Part shown: in pieces, positions 30,779-39,513 of the stretch
Layout of the letters: every line of letters begins with the position of its first letter
Position numbering within the stretch: position 1 is the first letter of the stretch
From: Levilactobacillus spicheri DSM 15429
GTDB lineage: Bacteria; Bacillota; Bacilli; Lactobacillales; Lactobacillaceae
Length of the DNA: 52,797 nt
Assembly: GCF_001435095.1 (NCBI RefSeq)
Contig: NZ_AZFC01000035.1
Span: forward strand, 320,199 to 372,995
Direction: 5' to 3'
The notes under the pieces: model-generated
What the model saw: the letters and a program-made list of their open reading frames with translations, nothing else
What the model was told of the DNA's origin: nothing
Databases searched by the model: none
Program-made: the position numbers and the translations under genes

Positions 30779-30806
30779 TTGAGATATCTCTCAGTTGTGA
30801 TATACT
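30779..30806 (+). promoter_or_regulatory. Promoter of the type I antitoxin RNA
   Basis: -35 TTGAGA (30779-30784) and -10 TATACT (30801-30806), 16 nt apart. The promoter lies inside a long imperfect palindrome (TATCACAATTGAGA...TCTCAGTTGTGATA), a possible operator. Confidence 0.7.
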
Positions 30807-30812
30807 AATGGC

Positions 30813-30879
30813 ACAAAAAAAGATTGTACCATTGGATTCACCAAAGCCCTTGACTATTCCAGTAGTCAGGGGCTTTTTT
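30813..30879 (+). ncRNA. Type I antitoxin RNA (Fst/par RNAII-like)
   Basis: A transcript of about 65-70 nt from the promoter at 30779 to a 14-bp perfect hairpin (30843-30856 / 30863-30876) with a T6 run. It converges on the Fst-like toxin gene at 30930-31016. Its segment GGCACAAAAAAAGATT (from 30810) nearly repeats GGCGCAAAAAGATT at the toxin translation start, so the RNA can pair with the toxin mRNA there, as in the par locus of pAD1. Confidence 0.7.
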
Positions 30880-30929
30880 ATGGATCAATGTAATTTGCTA
30901 TAAACGGGTGGGTTAGTTGTCGCCTAATA

Positions 30930-31016
30930 CTACCTATGCCGCCTACGGTCTAACCAGTCCGTAAATAAGGCGATTAGGATGCCAACAACAAGTGGCGCAA
31001 AAAGATTTTGAAACAC
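30930..31016 (-). CDS. Fst/Ldr-family type I toxin peptide
   Basis: A 28-codon ORF with the family pattern: short N-terminus FQNLF, then APLVVGILIALF as the membrane helix, TDWLDRR and a basic tail RRHR. This matches the Fst consensus of APxxVGxxxxLFxxWL plus charged end. Such peptides insert in the membrane when their antisense RNA is lost. The start is a GTG, with AAGGG only 1 nt upstream, so initiation may be weak or the module partly decayed; no ATG exists in frame. The converging antitoxin RNA lies at 30813-30879. Confidence 0.75.
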   Translation of the reverse strand: MFQNLFAPLVVGILIALFTDWLDRRRHR

Positions 31017-31102
31017 ACCCTTCTAAACAATAACGAAACGTGTACCGTGAATAGCACCTCATTCAATCAATCTAGTTTCCTAGTCGTCCTAAACATGATA
31101 CG

Positions 31103-31130
31103 TGTACAGGATTTCTTTTCATGCTATAAT
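31103..31130 (+). promoter_or_regulatory. Promoter of the second antitoxin-like RNA
   Basis: -35 TGTACA (31103-31108) and perfect -10 TATAAT (31125-31130), 16 nt apart. Confidence 0.65.
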
Positions 31131-31136
31131 GACCTT

Positions 31137-31204
31137 GCGAAAAGGTATTGAAGCATTAGACACATCAAAGGACTCGACTATCGCTAGTAGTCGAGTCCTT
31201 TTTT
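31137..31204 (+). ncRNA. Second antitoxin-like small RNA
   Basis: A transcript of about 68 nt ending at a 14-bp hairpin AAAGGACTCGACTA / TAGTCGAGTCCTTT and T-run. The 3' end resembles the first antitoxin (CA-CAAAG...GACTAT...AGTAGTC...CTTTTTTAT), so the two are paralogues. Its AAGGTAT...AGAC segment is repeated at 31233-31248, within the convergent 23-codon ORF. Confidence 0.6.
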
Positions 31205-31255
31205 ATATTTCTGCTTCATTTCACGAATCCACAAGGTATCCGATAGACGTTTCAC
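31184..31255 (-). CDS. Candidate short peptide gene opposite the second antitoxin-like RNA
   Basis: A 23-codon ORF starting at GTG (31255), with GGAGAG about 7-9 nt upstream. It encodes MKRLSDTLWIREMKQKYKKG and three further residues (LDY). It is hydrophilic and basic with no membrane helix, unlike Fst, though LSDTLWIREMK vaguely recalls the Fst tail. The stop lies inside the shared hairpin. It could be a decayed toxin, a truncated gene or chance. Confidence 0.35.
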   Translation of the reverse strand: MKRLSDTLWIREMKQKYKKGLDY

Positions 31256-31305
31256 CAATCGTCTCTCCGTAACAGGATGGTTCTGCCATGACCCCGTATC
31301 CCCAA

Positions 31306-31605
31306 CTACCGGTCGTTAGCATTCCGCCCCCGCTCTTCTCCAGTGGTCACCCGCCGATACCCCCGTTTCGTCAGGCCTTCAATGTAGTACTGATTATAAA
31401 TGCCAAACAGCACCACGTTCACCATGAGGCCGGCCACTAAACTCATGGATCCAAAAATCACCTGCGTCAGCAACAGCGGCACCCCCCACGCCCAGTCCTT
31501 CCGGTACAGAGGGACCAAAGAGCCCCAAAATAACGCCGTCCAACTCTTGCCCACCTTGCACCGTTTCACGTCGCCGGTCGTTGCGTTGCGCATTTCTACA
31601 TCCAT
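31306..31605 (-). CDS. Small membrane protein, DUF2628-like
   Basis: A 99-residue protein with a short N-terminal beta-like segment (VEMRNATTGDVKRCKVGKSW), then a WTALFWGSLVPLYRKDW motif followed by two hydrophobic helices, as in DUF2628/HrgC-type proteins. The start at 31605 has AAGGGG about 10 nt upstream; an upstream extension overlaps that site. Function unknown. High GC marks the return to the chromosomal backbone. Confidence 0.75.
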   Translation of the reverse strand: MDVEMRNATTGDVKRCKVGKSWTALFWGSLVPLYRKDWAWGVPLLLTQVIFGSMSLVAGLMVNVVLFGIYNQYYIEGLTKRGYRRVTTGEERGRNANDR

Positions 31606-31815
31606 ACTGTCCCATCCCCTTAATCGTTCCAGTGACGATAGGTTCATTCTACTGCGTCGTCATTTTCTGGACAATCCTTCACTAAAGCCCTGCCCCTCAC
31701 TTTCTGAGGTCAACTTGCGTCCTTCAAGATTTGGCAACTGCGCATCCTCATTTTCGCATCATCGCGCCCAAATATGGTAGGCTAAGGCTAACTTCCGCCA
31801 GAAAGGACCCTTTCC

Positions 31816-32571
31816 ATGAAGATTATCATTGCCTCCGCTAAAAAGATGGTCGTCGACACCGATACCTTCCCGGTCGCGGCGCTGCCGACCTACCTGGACC
31901 AGACGCGCACGGTGCTGGCGCGGCTTCAACAGCTCACCTACGACCAGGCTAAGCAGCTGTGGCACTGTAGCGACCGCCTGGCCCGGCCCAACTATGACTG
32001 GTTACAGGAGCTGGACCTGACCCACCACCTCACCCCGGCCCTTCTCAGCTATCGCGGCCTTCAATACCAGTCCATGGCCCCCGACCTCTTCACCGCCCCG
32101 GCCCTCGACTACGTCCGCCAAAACCTGCGGATTCTCTCGGGATTCTACGGCATCCTGCGGCCCTTCGACGGTGTCGTCCCGTACCGCCTCGAGATGCAGG
32201 CCAAGTTGGCGGTCGCTGGAGCGCCCAACCTGTACGCCTTTTGGGGCGAACAGCTGTACCAGGCCCTCGGCAAGCCCGCCGAGCCCATCATCAACCTGGC
32301 CTCCCAGGAGTACGCCAAGGCCATCACCCCCTACCTCGCGCCCCAGCAGCCCTTCATTACCGTCGTCTTCGCCAGCCTGGTCGCCGGAAAACTCAAGACC
32401 AAGGCCACGTTGGCCAAGATGGCCCGGGGCGCGATGGTCCGCTACCTGGCCGAGCACCAGGTCACGGACCCGGCCCAGATTGCCGCCTTTGACCACCCGG
32501 ACTACCGCTTCGCCGCCGACCGCTCCACGTCAACGCGCCTGGTCTTCATTCATCGCGAAGTCACGCCTTAG
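31816..32571 (+). CDS. yaaA: Peroxide stress protein YaaA (DUF328)
   Basis: A 251-residue cytosolic protein of the YaaA family, which limits intracellular iron and DNA damage during hydrogen peroxide stress in E. coli. The N-terminal IIIASAKKM and the central LRILSGFYGILRPFDGVVPYRLEM, LYAFWGEQL and NLASQEYAK segments are family signatures. AGGA lies 10 nt before the ATG. It appears monocistronic. Confidence 0.93.
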   Translation: MKIIIASAKKMVVDTDTFPVAALPTYLDQTRTVLARLQQLTYDQAKQLWHCSDRLARPNYDWLQELDLTHHLTPALLSYRGLQYQSMAPDLFTAPALDYVRQNLRILSGFYGILRPFDGVVPYRLEMQAKLAVAGAPNLYAFWGEQLYQALGKPAEPIINLASQEYAKAITPYLAPQQPFITVVFASLVAGKLKTKATLAKMARGAMVRYLAEHQVTDPAQIAAFDHPDYRFAADRSTSTRLVFIHREVTP

Positions 32572-32576
32572 AGCGC

Positions 32577-32620
32577 AAAACGGGTCCCCCCCGGAAAATT
32601 CTCCGGCGGACCCGTTTTGT
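32577..32620. terminator. Bidirectional terminator between yaaA and the convergent small gene
   Basis: Stem AAAACGGGTCC / GGACCCGTTTT with an additional inner CCGGA/TCCGG pairing. A and T runs at each end allow it to serve both strands. Confidence 0.88.
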
Positions 32621-32628
32621 CGTTTAAT

Positions 32629-33009
32629 TTAATTTTTCGTTGGCGCCTTAACCGTCACCGGCAACTGCACCTGCGCCATCAGCTGGACCACCCGTGCTTG
32701 CCGGGCCGCGGCCGACAGCGTCTGATCCGCGTAGAGGGCCACGACCTGATTGCCGGTCAGGAGGAGCTCGTCATTGTTGGCATCCTCGTTGCTTAAAAAC
32801 GAGATCTTCAAAAAGATGTCGAGGGTCTTCAAGCTGTCCGGTTGCCCCTCCAATACCGCCTGCACCAGCCGTTGCAAGACCAACTGCAAGTTGCGTTGCC
32901 GGTGTTTTTTCGCCTTGTACGCCGTGTAGTACGGCATGAACAACGCCACGCACACCGCCAACAGTTCCGCGCCGGCCTCGGCCCAATCCGCTAACGCCCC
33001 AATCTCCAT
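32629..33009 (-). CDS. Small membrane-anchored hypothetical protein
   Basis: A 126-residue protein with one N-terminal hydrophobic segment (AELLAVCVALFMPYYTAY, about residues 13-30), then a basic stretch and a helical cytosolic part. Family not recognised. AAGGGAG precedes the ATG. It is convergent with yaaA and separated from the pentapeptide-repeat gene by about 70 nt. Confidence 0.7.
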   Translation of the reverse strand: MEIGALADWAEAGAELLAVCVALFMPYYTAYKAKKHRQRNLQLVLQRLVQAVLEGQPDSLKTLDIFLKISFLSNEDANNDELLLTGNQVVALYADQTLSAAARQARVVQLMAQVQLPVTVKAPTKN

Positions 33010-33078
33010 CCCGAATCGCTCCCTTCATGTCAGGAGCTAGTATACACGGGCTGGCGGCCAAACCCGGGGCACCGAAAC

Positions 33079-33669
33079 TTACTTAATCTTGACACCGAAC
33101 AGACTGAGCACGCTGGCGGCCTGATACGCGTTGAGCACCAGGCCCTTCAACCGGGCCGCGTCGGCATCCACCTCCAGTCGCTCGAACGTGCTGGTCGCCA
33201 GGTCCACCCCGGCCAGGTCGCTGCCCCAGAAGCTGGCCTGCTCCAGGTCGCACCGGTCGGCCACGAAGCCCTGGGTGACGGTCACGTCGCGCAACGCCGC
33301 CTCCCGCAGGCTGGTCTCCTGGGCGCCACAGGCCGTCAGACGCGCCCCGCTGAGGTTCAGGTAGTCGCCCCGACAGCCCACCAGTTGGGTGTGTTTCCAG
33401 GTGCTCCCCAGAAAGTTCGTCCCCAGCAGGTTGCAGGCCTGAAAGGTGCAGCGGTACAGCACCCCGTTGGCCCAGCTGCGATTGGCCAGGTCAAGGTCTT
33501 GCAAGGTGCAGTCGAGCCACTCCGTTCCGTCCAGCGCACCCGTAAAGCGGCACCGCTTCAGGGTCACGTCGGTCACTTTGGCGGGCACGCTGGGGACCGT
33601 GAATTGGCAGTCCTCGTAGGTTTCATAGGGGTCTAAGTCCGTTAAATCAAGCGTCTGGTGCTGAATCAT
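33079..33669 (-). CDS. Pentapeptide-repeat protein
   Basis: A 196-residue protein made mostly of pentapeptide repeats of the A(D/N)LxX type, for example DLDLANRS, CNLLGTNFLGSTW, YLNLSGARL, CDLEQASFWGSDLAGVDL. It should form a right-handed quadrilateral beta-helix. Some relatives (Qnr, MfpA) mimic DNA and protect gyrase, but nothing here shows that function. GGGAG lies 9 nt before the ATG. The 250 nt beyond its start (33670-33917) hold no gene. Confidence 0.88.
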   Translation of the reverse strand: MIQHQTLDLTDLDPYETYEDCQFTVPSVPAKVTDVTLKRCRFTGALDGTEWLDCTLQDLDLANRSWANGVLYRCTFQACNLLGTNFLGSTWKHTQLVGCRGDYLNLSGARLTACGAQETSLREAALRDVTVTQGFVADRCDLEQASFWGSDLAGVDLATSTFERLEVDADAARLKGLVLNAYQAASVLSLFGVKIK

Positions 33670-33917
33670 CTTGCGTCACTCCCGTTTTTTCTTTCGAGTA
33701 TACCCATTTCCTTGGTCCGTTGCCTGTGACCCTTCTCATCGAGATGACGGCCGAATTCGCCGCCTAGGTGCTGGGATTGGCGTGAACGGAAGCCAGCGGC
33801 CGCCTCAGTGGCCGTTCGGCGCCGATTTTCTCATGATATTTTTAGAAAATCCCGGCAGCTCGGGCTTCGTGAGCCGGCAAACGGGGCCGGGGCCGTTAAG
33901 CATGCTTGCCCTCGGCG

Positions 33918-34415
33918 CTACGCGAAGTGTCGTCCCAGGATATCCAGGCTGCGCAATTGGCCGTCCATCAGGGCCACGTCGGGCAGGTGCCCCCACGTGG
34001 TGAAGCCATTTTTCTTGAACAAGCCCTGACTGGGGAGGTTATGGCTGAAGATAAACGCCACGATGCGGTCCAGGTCTAAACGGGCCAACTGCCCAAAGAC
34101 GAAGTCCAGCGCCTGTTGCCCCACCCCCTGATGGCGACAGGCCGCGTCGAGGTAGATGCTGATCTCGGCGGTGTGGCTGTACGCCGGGCGCCCATAGAAG
34201 GACTCCAGGCTGACCCAGCCCACGATGGTGCCCGCCTGACGCAGGACCCACAGCGGCCGGGTCGCCGGATCGAAACTGGCGAACCAGGCCTCCCGTGCCG
34301 CCACGGTCACGGGTTCCAGGTCCGCGGTCGCCAGACGACTGGGAATAATTTCATTATAAATGGCCACGATGCGTGGCAGATCCGCGTGCCGGGCGTTTTC
34401 AAATGTGATGCTCAT
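33918..34415 (-). CDS. GNAT-family N-acetyltransferase, phosphinothricin-acetyltransferase-like
   Basis: A 165-residue GNAT enzyme. The layout RHADLPRIVAIYNEIIPSRLATADLEPVT near the N-terminus, AEISIYLDAACRHQGVGQQAL (acetyl-CoA binding Q/R-x-x-G-x-G/A) and SHNLPSQGLFKKNGF are typical of the phosphinothricin/methionine-sulfone acetyltransferase group. The acceptor substrate is unknown. AAGGGAG precedes the ATG. Confidence 0.92.
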   Translation of the reverse strand: MSITFENARHADLPRIVAIYNEIIPSRLATADLEPVTVAAREAWFASFDPATRPLWVLRQAGTIVGWVSLESFYGRPAYSHTAEISIYLDAACRHQGVGQQALDFVFGQLARLDLDRIVAFIFSHNLPSQGLFKKNGFTTWGHLPDVALMDGQLRSLDILGRHFA

Positions 34416-34492
34416 CTCTATCAGCTCCCTTATGAGCCCCTATTATAGAACGCCGGGCCCCTTCTGACCACGTCACACCGGCCTGTTACCTA

Positions 34493-34535
34493 AGCCCCGT
34501 CATCGGGTCTATTTCACACCCTTCAGGGGGCTTTT
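34493..34535 (+). terminator. Possible hairpin terminator upstream of potA
   Basis: AAGCCCC / GGGGCTT with a long loop and a T4 tail. There is no plus-strand gene immediately before it, so its role is unclear. The interval 34416-34658 otherwise holds no gene. Confidence 0.35.
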
Positions 34536-34658
34536 CCGCCATAACCGCTCTCAAACGGGCCAATTGTTCGCCGAATCGACCATTGCCATGTCAAAAAATC
34601 AGCCGAAAACACGATTTTTAAATCCGGACGATTGCCGGCAGTTCTTGTCCTTTGTTGG

Positions 34659-34687
34659 TTCCCTTTTCCCCCTAAACCCGCTATAAT
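34659..34687 (+). promoter_or_regulatory. Promoter of potABCD
   Basis: Perfect -10 TATAAT (34682-34687) with a weak -35 TTCCCT (34659-34664) at 17 nt. Confidence 0.6.
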
Positions 34688-34751
34688 CAATAGAGCTGTA
34701 AGGGTTCCGCAACCCCGAATGCCATTGACTTATCTGAAGGGGGTTGTCCCA

Positions 34752-35864
34752 TTGAGCCAACCAATTATTGAACTGCGTCACGTCACCCAACGGTACGGCG
34801 ACCACACGATTCTTAAAAACATTAACCTCACCCTCGAGTCCGGGAAATTCTATACCCTGCTCGGCCCCTCCGGTTGCGGGAAAACGACTATTTTACGAAC
34901 AATCTCGGGATTTAACCAGGTCACCGCGGGCGACGTCCTCTTCGACGGCCAGCGGATCAACGACGTGCCCGCGAACCACCGCAACGTGAACACCGTCTTC
35001 CAGGACTACGCGCTCTTCCCCCACCTCACCGTGGCGGAAAACGTCGCGTTTGGCCTGACGCTCAAGAAGCTGCCCAAGGCCGACATCGCCACCAAGGTCG
35101 CCGAGGCCCTGAAACTGGTGCAGCTCGCCGACTTCGGCAACCGGGCCATCAGCGCCCTGTCCGGGGGCCAGCAACAACGGGTCGCCATCGCCCGAGCCAT
35201 CGTGATGCAGCCGCAAGTCCTGCTCCTCGACGAGCCGCTCTCGGCCCTCGACGCCAAGTTGCGGCGTGCCATGCAGTCCGAGCTGCGGGACCTGCAGCAG
35301 CGCCTGGGCATCACCTTTTTATTCGTGACCCACGACCAGGAAGAGGCCTTGGCCATGAGCGACGAAATCTTCGTCATGAACAACGGTGAGATCCTGCAAA
35401 GCGGCTCGCCGGTCGACATCTACGACGAGCCCATCAACCACTTCGTCGCCGACTTCATCGGGGAAAGCAACATCCTGCCCGGCAAGATGGTTGCCGACTA
35501 CCAGGTGGCCTTCAACGGCCAGCAGTTCGAGTGTTCCGATGCCGGGATTCCGGCCAACGAACCCGTCGAGGTCGTCATGCGCCCCGAGGACCTGACCCTG
35601 ACCACGCCGGCGCACGCCAAGCTGACCGTCACCATCGACACCCAGCTGTTCCGCGGCGACTACTACGAGATCTCCGCGACCGATGACCGGGGCCACGACT
35701 GGATGATTCATTCGGTCAACCCCGCCGAGGACGGCGCCACGCTGGGCGTGAACTTCCGCCCCCAAGACCTGCACGTCATGCGGCTGCACGAGAAGGAAGC
35801 CGAGTTCGACGCGCGCCTCGAGACCTACGAAGGAACGGAGGAATCCAGCCGTGACCAAACGTAA
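34752..35864 (+). CDS. potA: Spermidine/putrescine ABC transporter ATP-binding protein PotA
   Basis: A 370-residue ABC ATPase: Walker [10 protein letters not shown], signature LSGGQQQRV, Walker [12 protein letters not shown], switch His in VTHDQEEA, and a C-terminal TOBE-type domain (about residues 280-355) as in PotA. The start is a TTG at 34752, with AAGGGGG 8 nt upstream; an ATG 33 nt earlier lacks a ribosome binding site. The end overlaps potB by 14 nt. It energises polyamine uptake with PotB, PotC and PotD. Confidence 0.95.
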   Translation: MSQPIIELRHVTQRYGDHTILKNINLTLESGKFYTLLGPSGCGKTTILRTISGFNQVTAGDVLFDGQRINDVPANHRNVNTVFQDYALFPHLTVAENVAFGLTLKKLPKADIATKVAEALKLVQLADFGNRAISALSGGQQQRVAIARAIVMQPQVLLLDEPLSALDAKLRRAMQSELRDLQQRLGITFLFVTHDQEEALAMSDEIFVMNNGEILQSGSPVDIYDEPINHFVADFIGESNILPGKMVADYQVAFNGQQFECSDAGIPANEPVEVVMRPEDLTLTTPAHAKLTVTIDTQLFRGDYYEISATDDRGHDWMIHSVNPAEDGATLGVNFRPQDLHVMRLHEKEAEFDARLETYEGTEESSRDQT

Positions 35865-36666
35865 AACCTGGCTCTACTTCCTACCGTACGGGCTGTGGCT
35901 GGCCCTGTTCGTGATCGCCCCGGTCGCCCTGATCGTTTACCAATCCTTCTTTAACCTGGACCATCAGGTGACCCTGGACAACTACGCCAATTACTTTCGC
36001 TCCGGCGTCTACCTCAAGATGACGCTCAACTCGGTCTGGTACGCCTTTCTGATCACCCTGTTCACCGGCCTGATCAGCTACCCGACCGCCTACGTCCTGC
36101 ACCAGCTCAAGCACCGCCAATTCTGGTTACTGCTGGTCATCCTGCCCACCTGGATCAACATCCTGCTCAAGGCCTACGCCTTCATCGGCATCTTCAGCCA
36201 GGCCGGCGTGGCCAACGACTTCCTGCGCTTCATCGGCGTCGGTCCGCAGCAGTTGCTCTTCACCAACGCCAGCTTCATCTTCGTGGCCACCTACATCCAG
36301 ATTCCGTTCATGATTTTACCCATCTATAACGCCCTGGACGACCTGAACCCGGCCTACGTCAACGCGAGCCTGGACCTGGGAGCCAACCGCTGGCAGACCT
36401 TTCGGCGGGTCATCTTCCCGCTGACGCTACCCGGGGTCAAGGCCGGGGTCCAAGCGGTCTTCATCCCCTCGCTCTCCCTGTTCATGCTGACGCGCCTGAT
36501 TGGCGGCAACAAGGTCATCACGCTGGGGACGGCGATCGAAGAACACTTCCTGACCACCATGAACTGGGGGATGGGCTCGACGATTGGGGTCGTCCTGATC
36601 GTCGCGATGATCATCGTCATGCAGCTGACCAACGACCACGAACCACGAGGGGGGGCGCCACGATGA
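35851..36666 (+). CDS. potB: Spermidine/putrescine ABC transporter permease PotB
   Basis: A 271-residue inner-membrane permease with six hydrophobic segments. The EAA-type loop appears as [23 protein letters not shown] start with GGAGG about 9 nt upstream, inside potA. The stop overlaps the potC start as ATGA. Confidence 0.95.
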   Translation: MTKRKTWLYFLPYGLWLALFVIAPVALIVYQSFFNLDHQVTLDNYANYFRSGVYLKMTLNSVWYAFLITLFTGLISYPTAYVLHQLKHRQFWLLLVILPTWINILLKAYAFIGIFSQAGVANDFLRFIGVGPQQLLFTNASFIFVATYIQIPFMILPIYNALDDLNPAYVNASLDLGANRWQTFRRVIFPLTLPGVKAGVQAVFIPSLSLFMLTRLIGGNKVITLGTAIEEHFLTTMNWGMGSTIGVVLIVAMIIVMQLTNDHEPRGGAPR

Positions 36667-37463
36667 AAAAATTGTCTCGGCTCTACCTCATCTTAGTTTT
36701 TATCATCCTGTACCTGCCGATCCTGTACCTGATTATGTATTCCTTTAGCCAGGGGACGACCATGACGCACTACCACGGCTTCACCTGGCAGCACTACCGC
36801 GACCTCTTGGCGGACCCGCGAATGCTGGCCATCGTGGCCAACACCCTGCTGGTCGCCCTGCTCTCGTCGCTGATTGCCACGCTGGTCGGGACCCTGGGCG
36901 CGCTCAGTATCCACCGGACGTCCAAACGGGTCACCCGCGACGTTCTGTTGAACCTGAACAACATCCTGATGGTCTCCCCCGACGTCATCATCGGGGCCAG
37001 CTTCCTGATCTTCTTCACCACCCTGAAGATTCCCCTGGGCTTTGGTTCGGTCCTGCTGAGCCACATCGCCTTCGAGATTCCCATCGTGGTGCTGATGGTG
37101 CTGCCCCGGCTCAAGGAGATGTCCCCGTCGATGCTCGCGGCCGCCCAAGACCTGGGCGCCACGACCCGTGAGCTCCTGAGCCGGGTCATCGTCCCGTTCA
37201 TCTCGCCGGGCATCTTCGCCGGCTTCTTCATGGCGCTGACCTACTCGCTCGACGACTTTGCCGTGACCTTCTTCGTCACGGGAAACGGCTTCTCCACCCT
37301 GTCCGTGGAGATCTACTCCCGGGCGCGGCAAGGCATCAACCTGGAGATCAACGCCCTGTCCGGCGTGATGTTCCTGTTCTCCCTGCTTCTCGTGGGGGGC
37401 TATTACTGGCTGCAACAGAGTAATCAGCGCCGTAAGCGCAAACGTCAGGGGGCCGCATCATGA
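36663..37463 (+). CDS. potC: Spermidine/putrescine ABC transporter permease PotC
   Basis: A 266-residue permease with six hydrophobic segments and the EAA-type loop AAQDLGATTRELLSRVIVPF. GAGGGGG lies before the ATG, which overlaps the potB stop. It is the second membrane subunit of the polyamine importer; the stop overlaps potD as ATGA. Confidence 0.95.
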   Translation: MKKLSRLYLILVFIILYLPILYLIMYSFSQGTTMTHYHGFTWQHYRDLLADPRMLAIVANTLLVALLSSLIATLVGTLGALSIHRTSKRVTRDVLLNLNNILMVSPDVIIGASFLIFFTTLKIPLGFGSVLLSHIAFEIPIVVLMVLPRLKEMSPSMLAAAQDLGATTRELLSRVIVPFISPGIFAGFFMALTYSLDDFAVTFFVTGNGFSTLSVEIYSRARQGINLEINALSGVMFLFSLLLVGGYYWLQQSNQRRKRKRQGAAS

Positions 37464-38530
37464 AACGTTTACTCGTCTTAATCGGGTCGCTGCTCGCGGT
37501 GTGTGGCCTGCTGGCCTACAGCAGCCACGCCCTGAGCACCTCCAGTGGCGATACCGGCTCGAAGGTCCTGAACCTCTATAACTGGGGCGACTACATCGAC
37601 CCGCAACTGCTCAAGGCCTTTCAGCAAGAGACCGGCTACCACGTCAACGTGGAGACCTTCGACAGCAACGAGGCCATGTACACCAAGCTGAAGCAGGGCG
37701 GGACCCACTACGACCTGACCGTGCCCAGCGACTACATGGTCAACAAGCTCAAGGAGGCCCACCTGCTCCAGCCCATCGACAAAAGTCGCTTGACCGGGCT
37801 GGCCAACCTCGACCCGCAATTTCTGAATAAGTCCTACGACCCCGGGAACCGCTACTCGCTGCCCTACTTCTGGGGCACCCTGGGAATCGTCTACAACGAT
37901 CAATTCGTGAAACCCGGGAGCCTGCAGCACTGGTCCCAACTCTGGTCGCCCAAGTACCGGGACCAGATCATGCTGATCGACTCTGCCCGCGACATTCTGG
38001 GCATGGCGCTGGCCGAACAGGGCCACTCCATGAACACCACGGACCCCGGGACCCTGCTGGCCGCCACCAAGAAGTTGGACGCCCTGAGCCCCAACGTCAA
38101 GGCCGTGGTCGCCGATGAGATCAAGATGTACATGAGTCAAAACGAAGCGGCGGTGGCCGTGGACTGGTCCGGGGAAGCCGCCGAGATGCTGAGCAACAAT
38201 CCCCACCTGCACTACGTGGTGCCCAACGAAGGCAGCAACCTCTGGATCGACAACCTGGTCATCCCCAAGTCGGCGCAACACTACCAGGCCATCTACGCGT
38301 TCTTGAACTTCATGAACCGGCCGGCCAACGCGGCCCAGAACGCCGAGTACATCGGCTACGCCACGCCGAACCGCCGGGCCAAGGCCCTGTTGCCGGCGAA
38401 GATCCGTAACGACCCGCAATTCTATCCGGATGACCGGACGTTGCGCCACCTGCAGATCTACCGGAACCTGTCGCCCCAGCTGGTCCAGCTCTACAACGAC
38501 CGCTACCTCGAATTTAAGATGCACCATTAA
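37460..38530 (+). CDS. potD: Spermidine/putrescine-binding protein PotD
   Basis: A 356-residue extracytoplasmic solute-binding protein of the PotD/PotF type. It has an N-terminal signal segment, then LNLYNWGDYIDPQLL, the hallmark start of PotD, and EAAVAVDWSGEAAEML in the ligand cleft region. The putative lipobox LAVC-G has Val at -1, which is unusual, so lipid anchoring is uncertain. Last gene of the overlapping potABCD operon. Confidence 0.95.
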   Translation: MKRLLVLIGSLLAVCGLLAYSSHALSTSSGDTGSKVLNLYNWGDYIDPQLLKAFQQETGYHVNVETFDSNEAMYTKLKQGGTHYDLTVPSDYMVNKLKEAHLLQPIDKSRLTGLANLDPQFLNKSYDPGNRYSLPYFWGTLGIVYNDQFVKPGSLQHWSQLWSPKYRDQIMLIDSARDILGMALAEQGHSMNTTDPGTLLAATKKLDALSPNVKAVVADEIKMYMSQNEAAVAVDWSGEAAEMLSNNPHLHYVVPNEGSNLWIDNLVIPKSAQHYQAIYAFLNFMNRPANAAQNAEYIGYATPNRRAKALLPAKIRNDPQFYPDDRTLRHLQIYRNLSPQLVQLYNDRYLEFKMHH

Positions 38531-38585
38531 GGACCCCCTCCCCGCGTGATGGTTCACGCGGCGGTGTGCTGCGGCCCATCACGAA

Positions 38586-38617
38586 ACGACCGTGACCAAA
38601 TCCTCACGGCCGTTTTT
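38586..38617 (+). terminator. Terminator of potABCD
   Basis: CGACCGTGA / TCACGGCCG stem (one mismatch) with T5, about 55 nt after potD. Confidence 0.8.
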
Positions 38618-38640
38618 AGTTTGCCAACTGGCGAGACGCA

Positions 38641-38680
38641 AAAGCCCCACCACGGGCCGTCAACCGTGGTGGGGCTTTCT
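38641..38680. terminator. Terminator of the pst operon (usable from both sides)
   Basis: Perfect 15-bp stem AAAGCCCCACCACGG / CCGTGGTGGGGCTTT, 20 nt beyond the pstB stop on the minus strand. Confidence 0.85.
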
Positions 38681-38698
38681 CAATCTTTTACTGATTCG

Positions 38699-39502
38699 TT
38701 ACCCAAAGCTACCGGAAATGTAGTCTTGCGTGACCGGAATCTGAGGGTCACTGAACATCTTGGCCGTTGGCGTGTACTCCATCACGTGGCCTAAGTGGAA
38801 GAAGGCACACTGACTACTGATTCGGGACGCCTGCTGCATGTTGTGCGTCACGATGATAATCGTGTACTTCTCCCGCAACTGGGCCAGCGTCTCTTCGACC
38901 TTGACCGTCGAGATGGGGTCCAGCGCGCTACAGGGTTCGTCCAGCAGCAACACGTCCGGCTGCATGGCAATCGAGCGCGCGATGCACAGCCGTTGCTGTT
39001 GCCCCCCGGACAACGCCAGGGCACTCTTATCCAGGGTGTCCTTGACCTCATCCCACAGGGCCGCTCCCTTCAGGCTTTCCTCCACCCGTTGGGCCAGCAC
39101 CTGCTTGTCCTTGATGCCCTCAGCCCGCAAGGCGTAGATGATGTTCTCCCGGATCGACTTGGCAAACGGGTTCGGCCGTTGAAAGACCATCCCGATGTGC
39201 CGGCGGATCTCGTAAATGTTCACGTCCGGTTCGTTAATGTCGACGTCGTGATACCAGATCTTCCCGGTCACGGTCGCAATCCCATCGTTCATTCGGTTCA
39301 GGGACCGCAGGTAGGTCGACTTCCCGGAGCCGGACGCCCCGATCAGCGCCGTAATCTGATTTTTCGGAAACGCCAGGTTCGCGTCGTGCATGGCGTGGTT
39401 CGCGCCGTAGAACACCTGGAGGTTTTCCGTCCGCAACGCCAGCGGCACGTTGTCCGCAAAGCTTTGCACGGCGGTCTTTTCAAATGAATACTGTTTTAAC
39501 AT
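38699..39502 (-). CDS. pstB: Phosphate ABC transporter ATP-binding protein PstB
   Basis: A 267-residue ABC ATPase with the PstB-specific N-terminus (VFYGANHAMHDANLAF), Walker A GASGSGKST, RSLNRMND, FQRPNPF, signature LSGGQQQRL, Walker B LLLDEPCSALDP and THNMQQASRIS. ATG at 39502 with GGGGG upstream. It powers high-affinity phosphate import. Only one pstB is present here, while many lactobacilli carry two. Confidence 0.96.
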   Translation of the reverse strand: MLKQYSFEKTAVQSFADNVPLALRTENLQVFYGANHAMHDANLAFPKNQITALIGASGSGKSTYLRSLNRMNDGIATVTGKIWYHDVDINEPDVNIYEIRRHIGMVFQRPNPFAKSIRENIIYALRAEGIKDKQVLAQRVEESLKGAALWDEVKDTLDKSALALSGGQQQRLCIARSIAMQPDVLLLDEPCSALDPISTVKVEETLAQLREKYTIIIVTHNMQQASRISSQCAFFHLGHVMEYTPTAKMFSDPQIPVTQDYISGSFG

Positions 39503-39513
39503 GCTCCAGCCCC

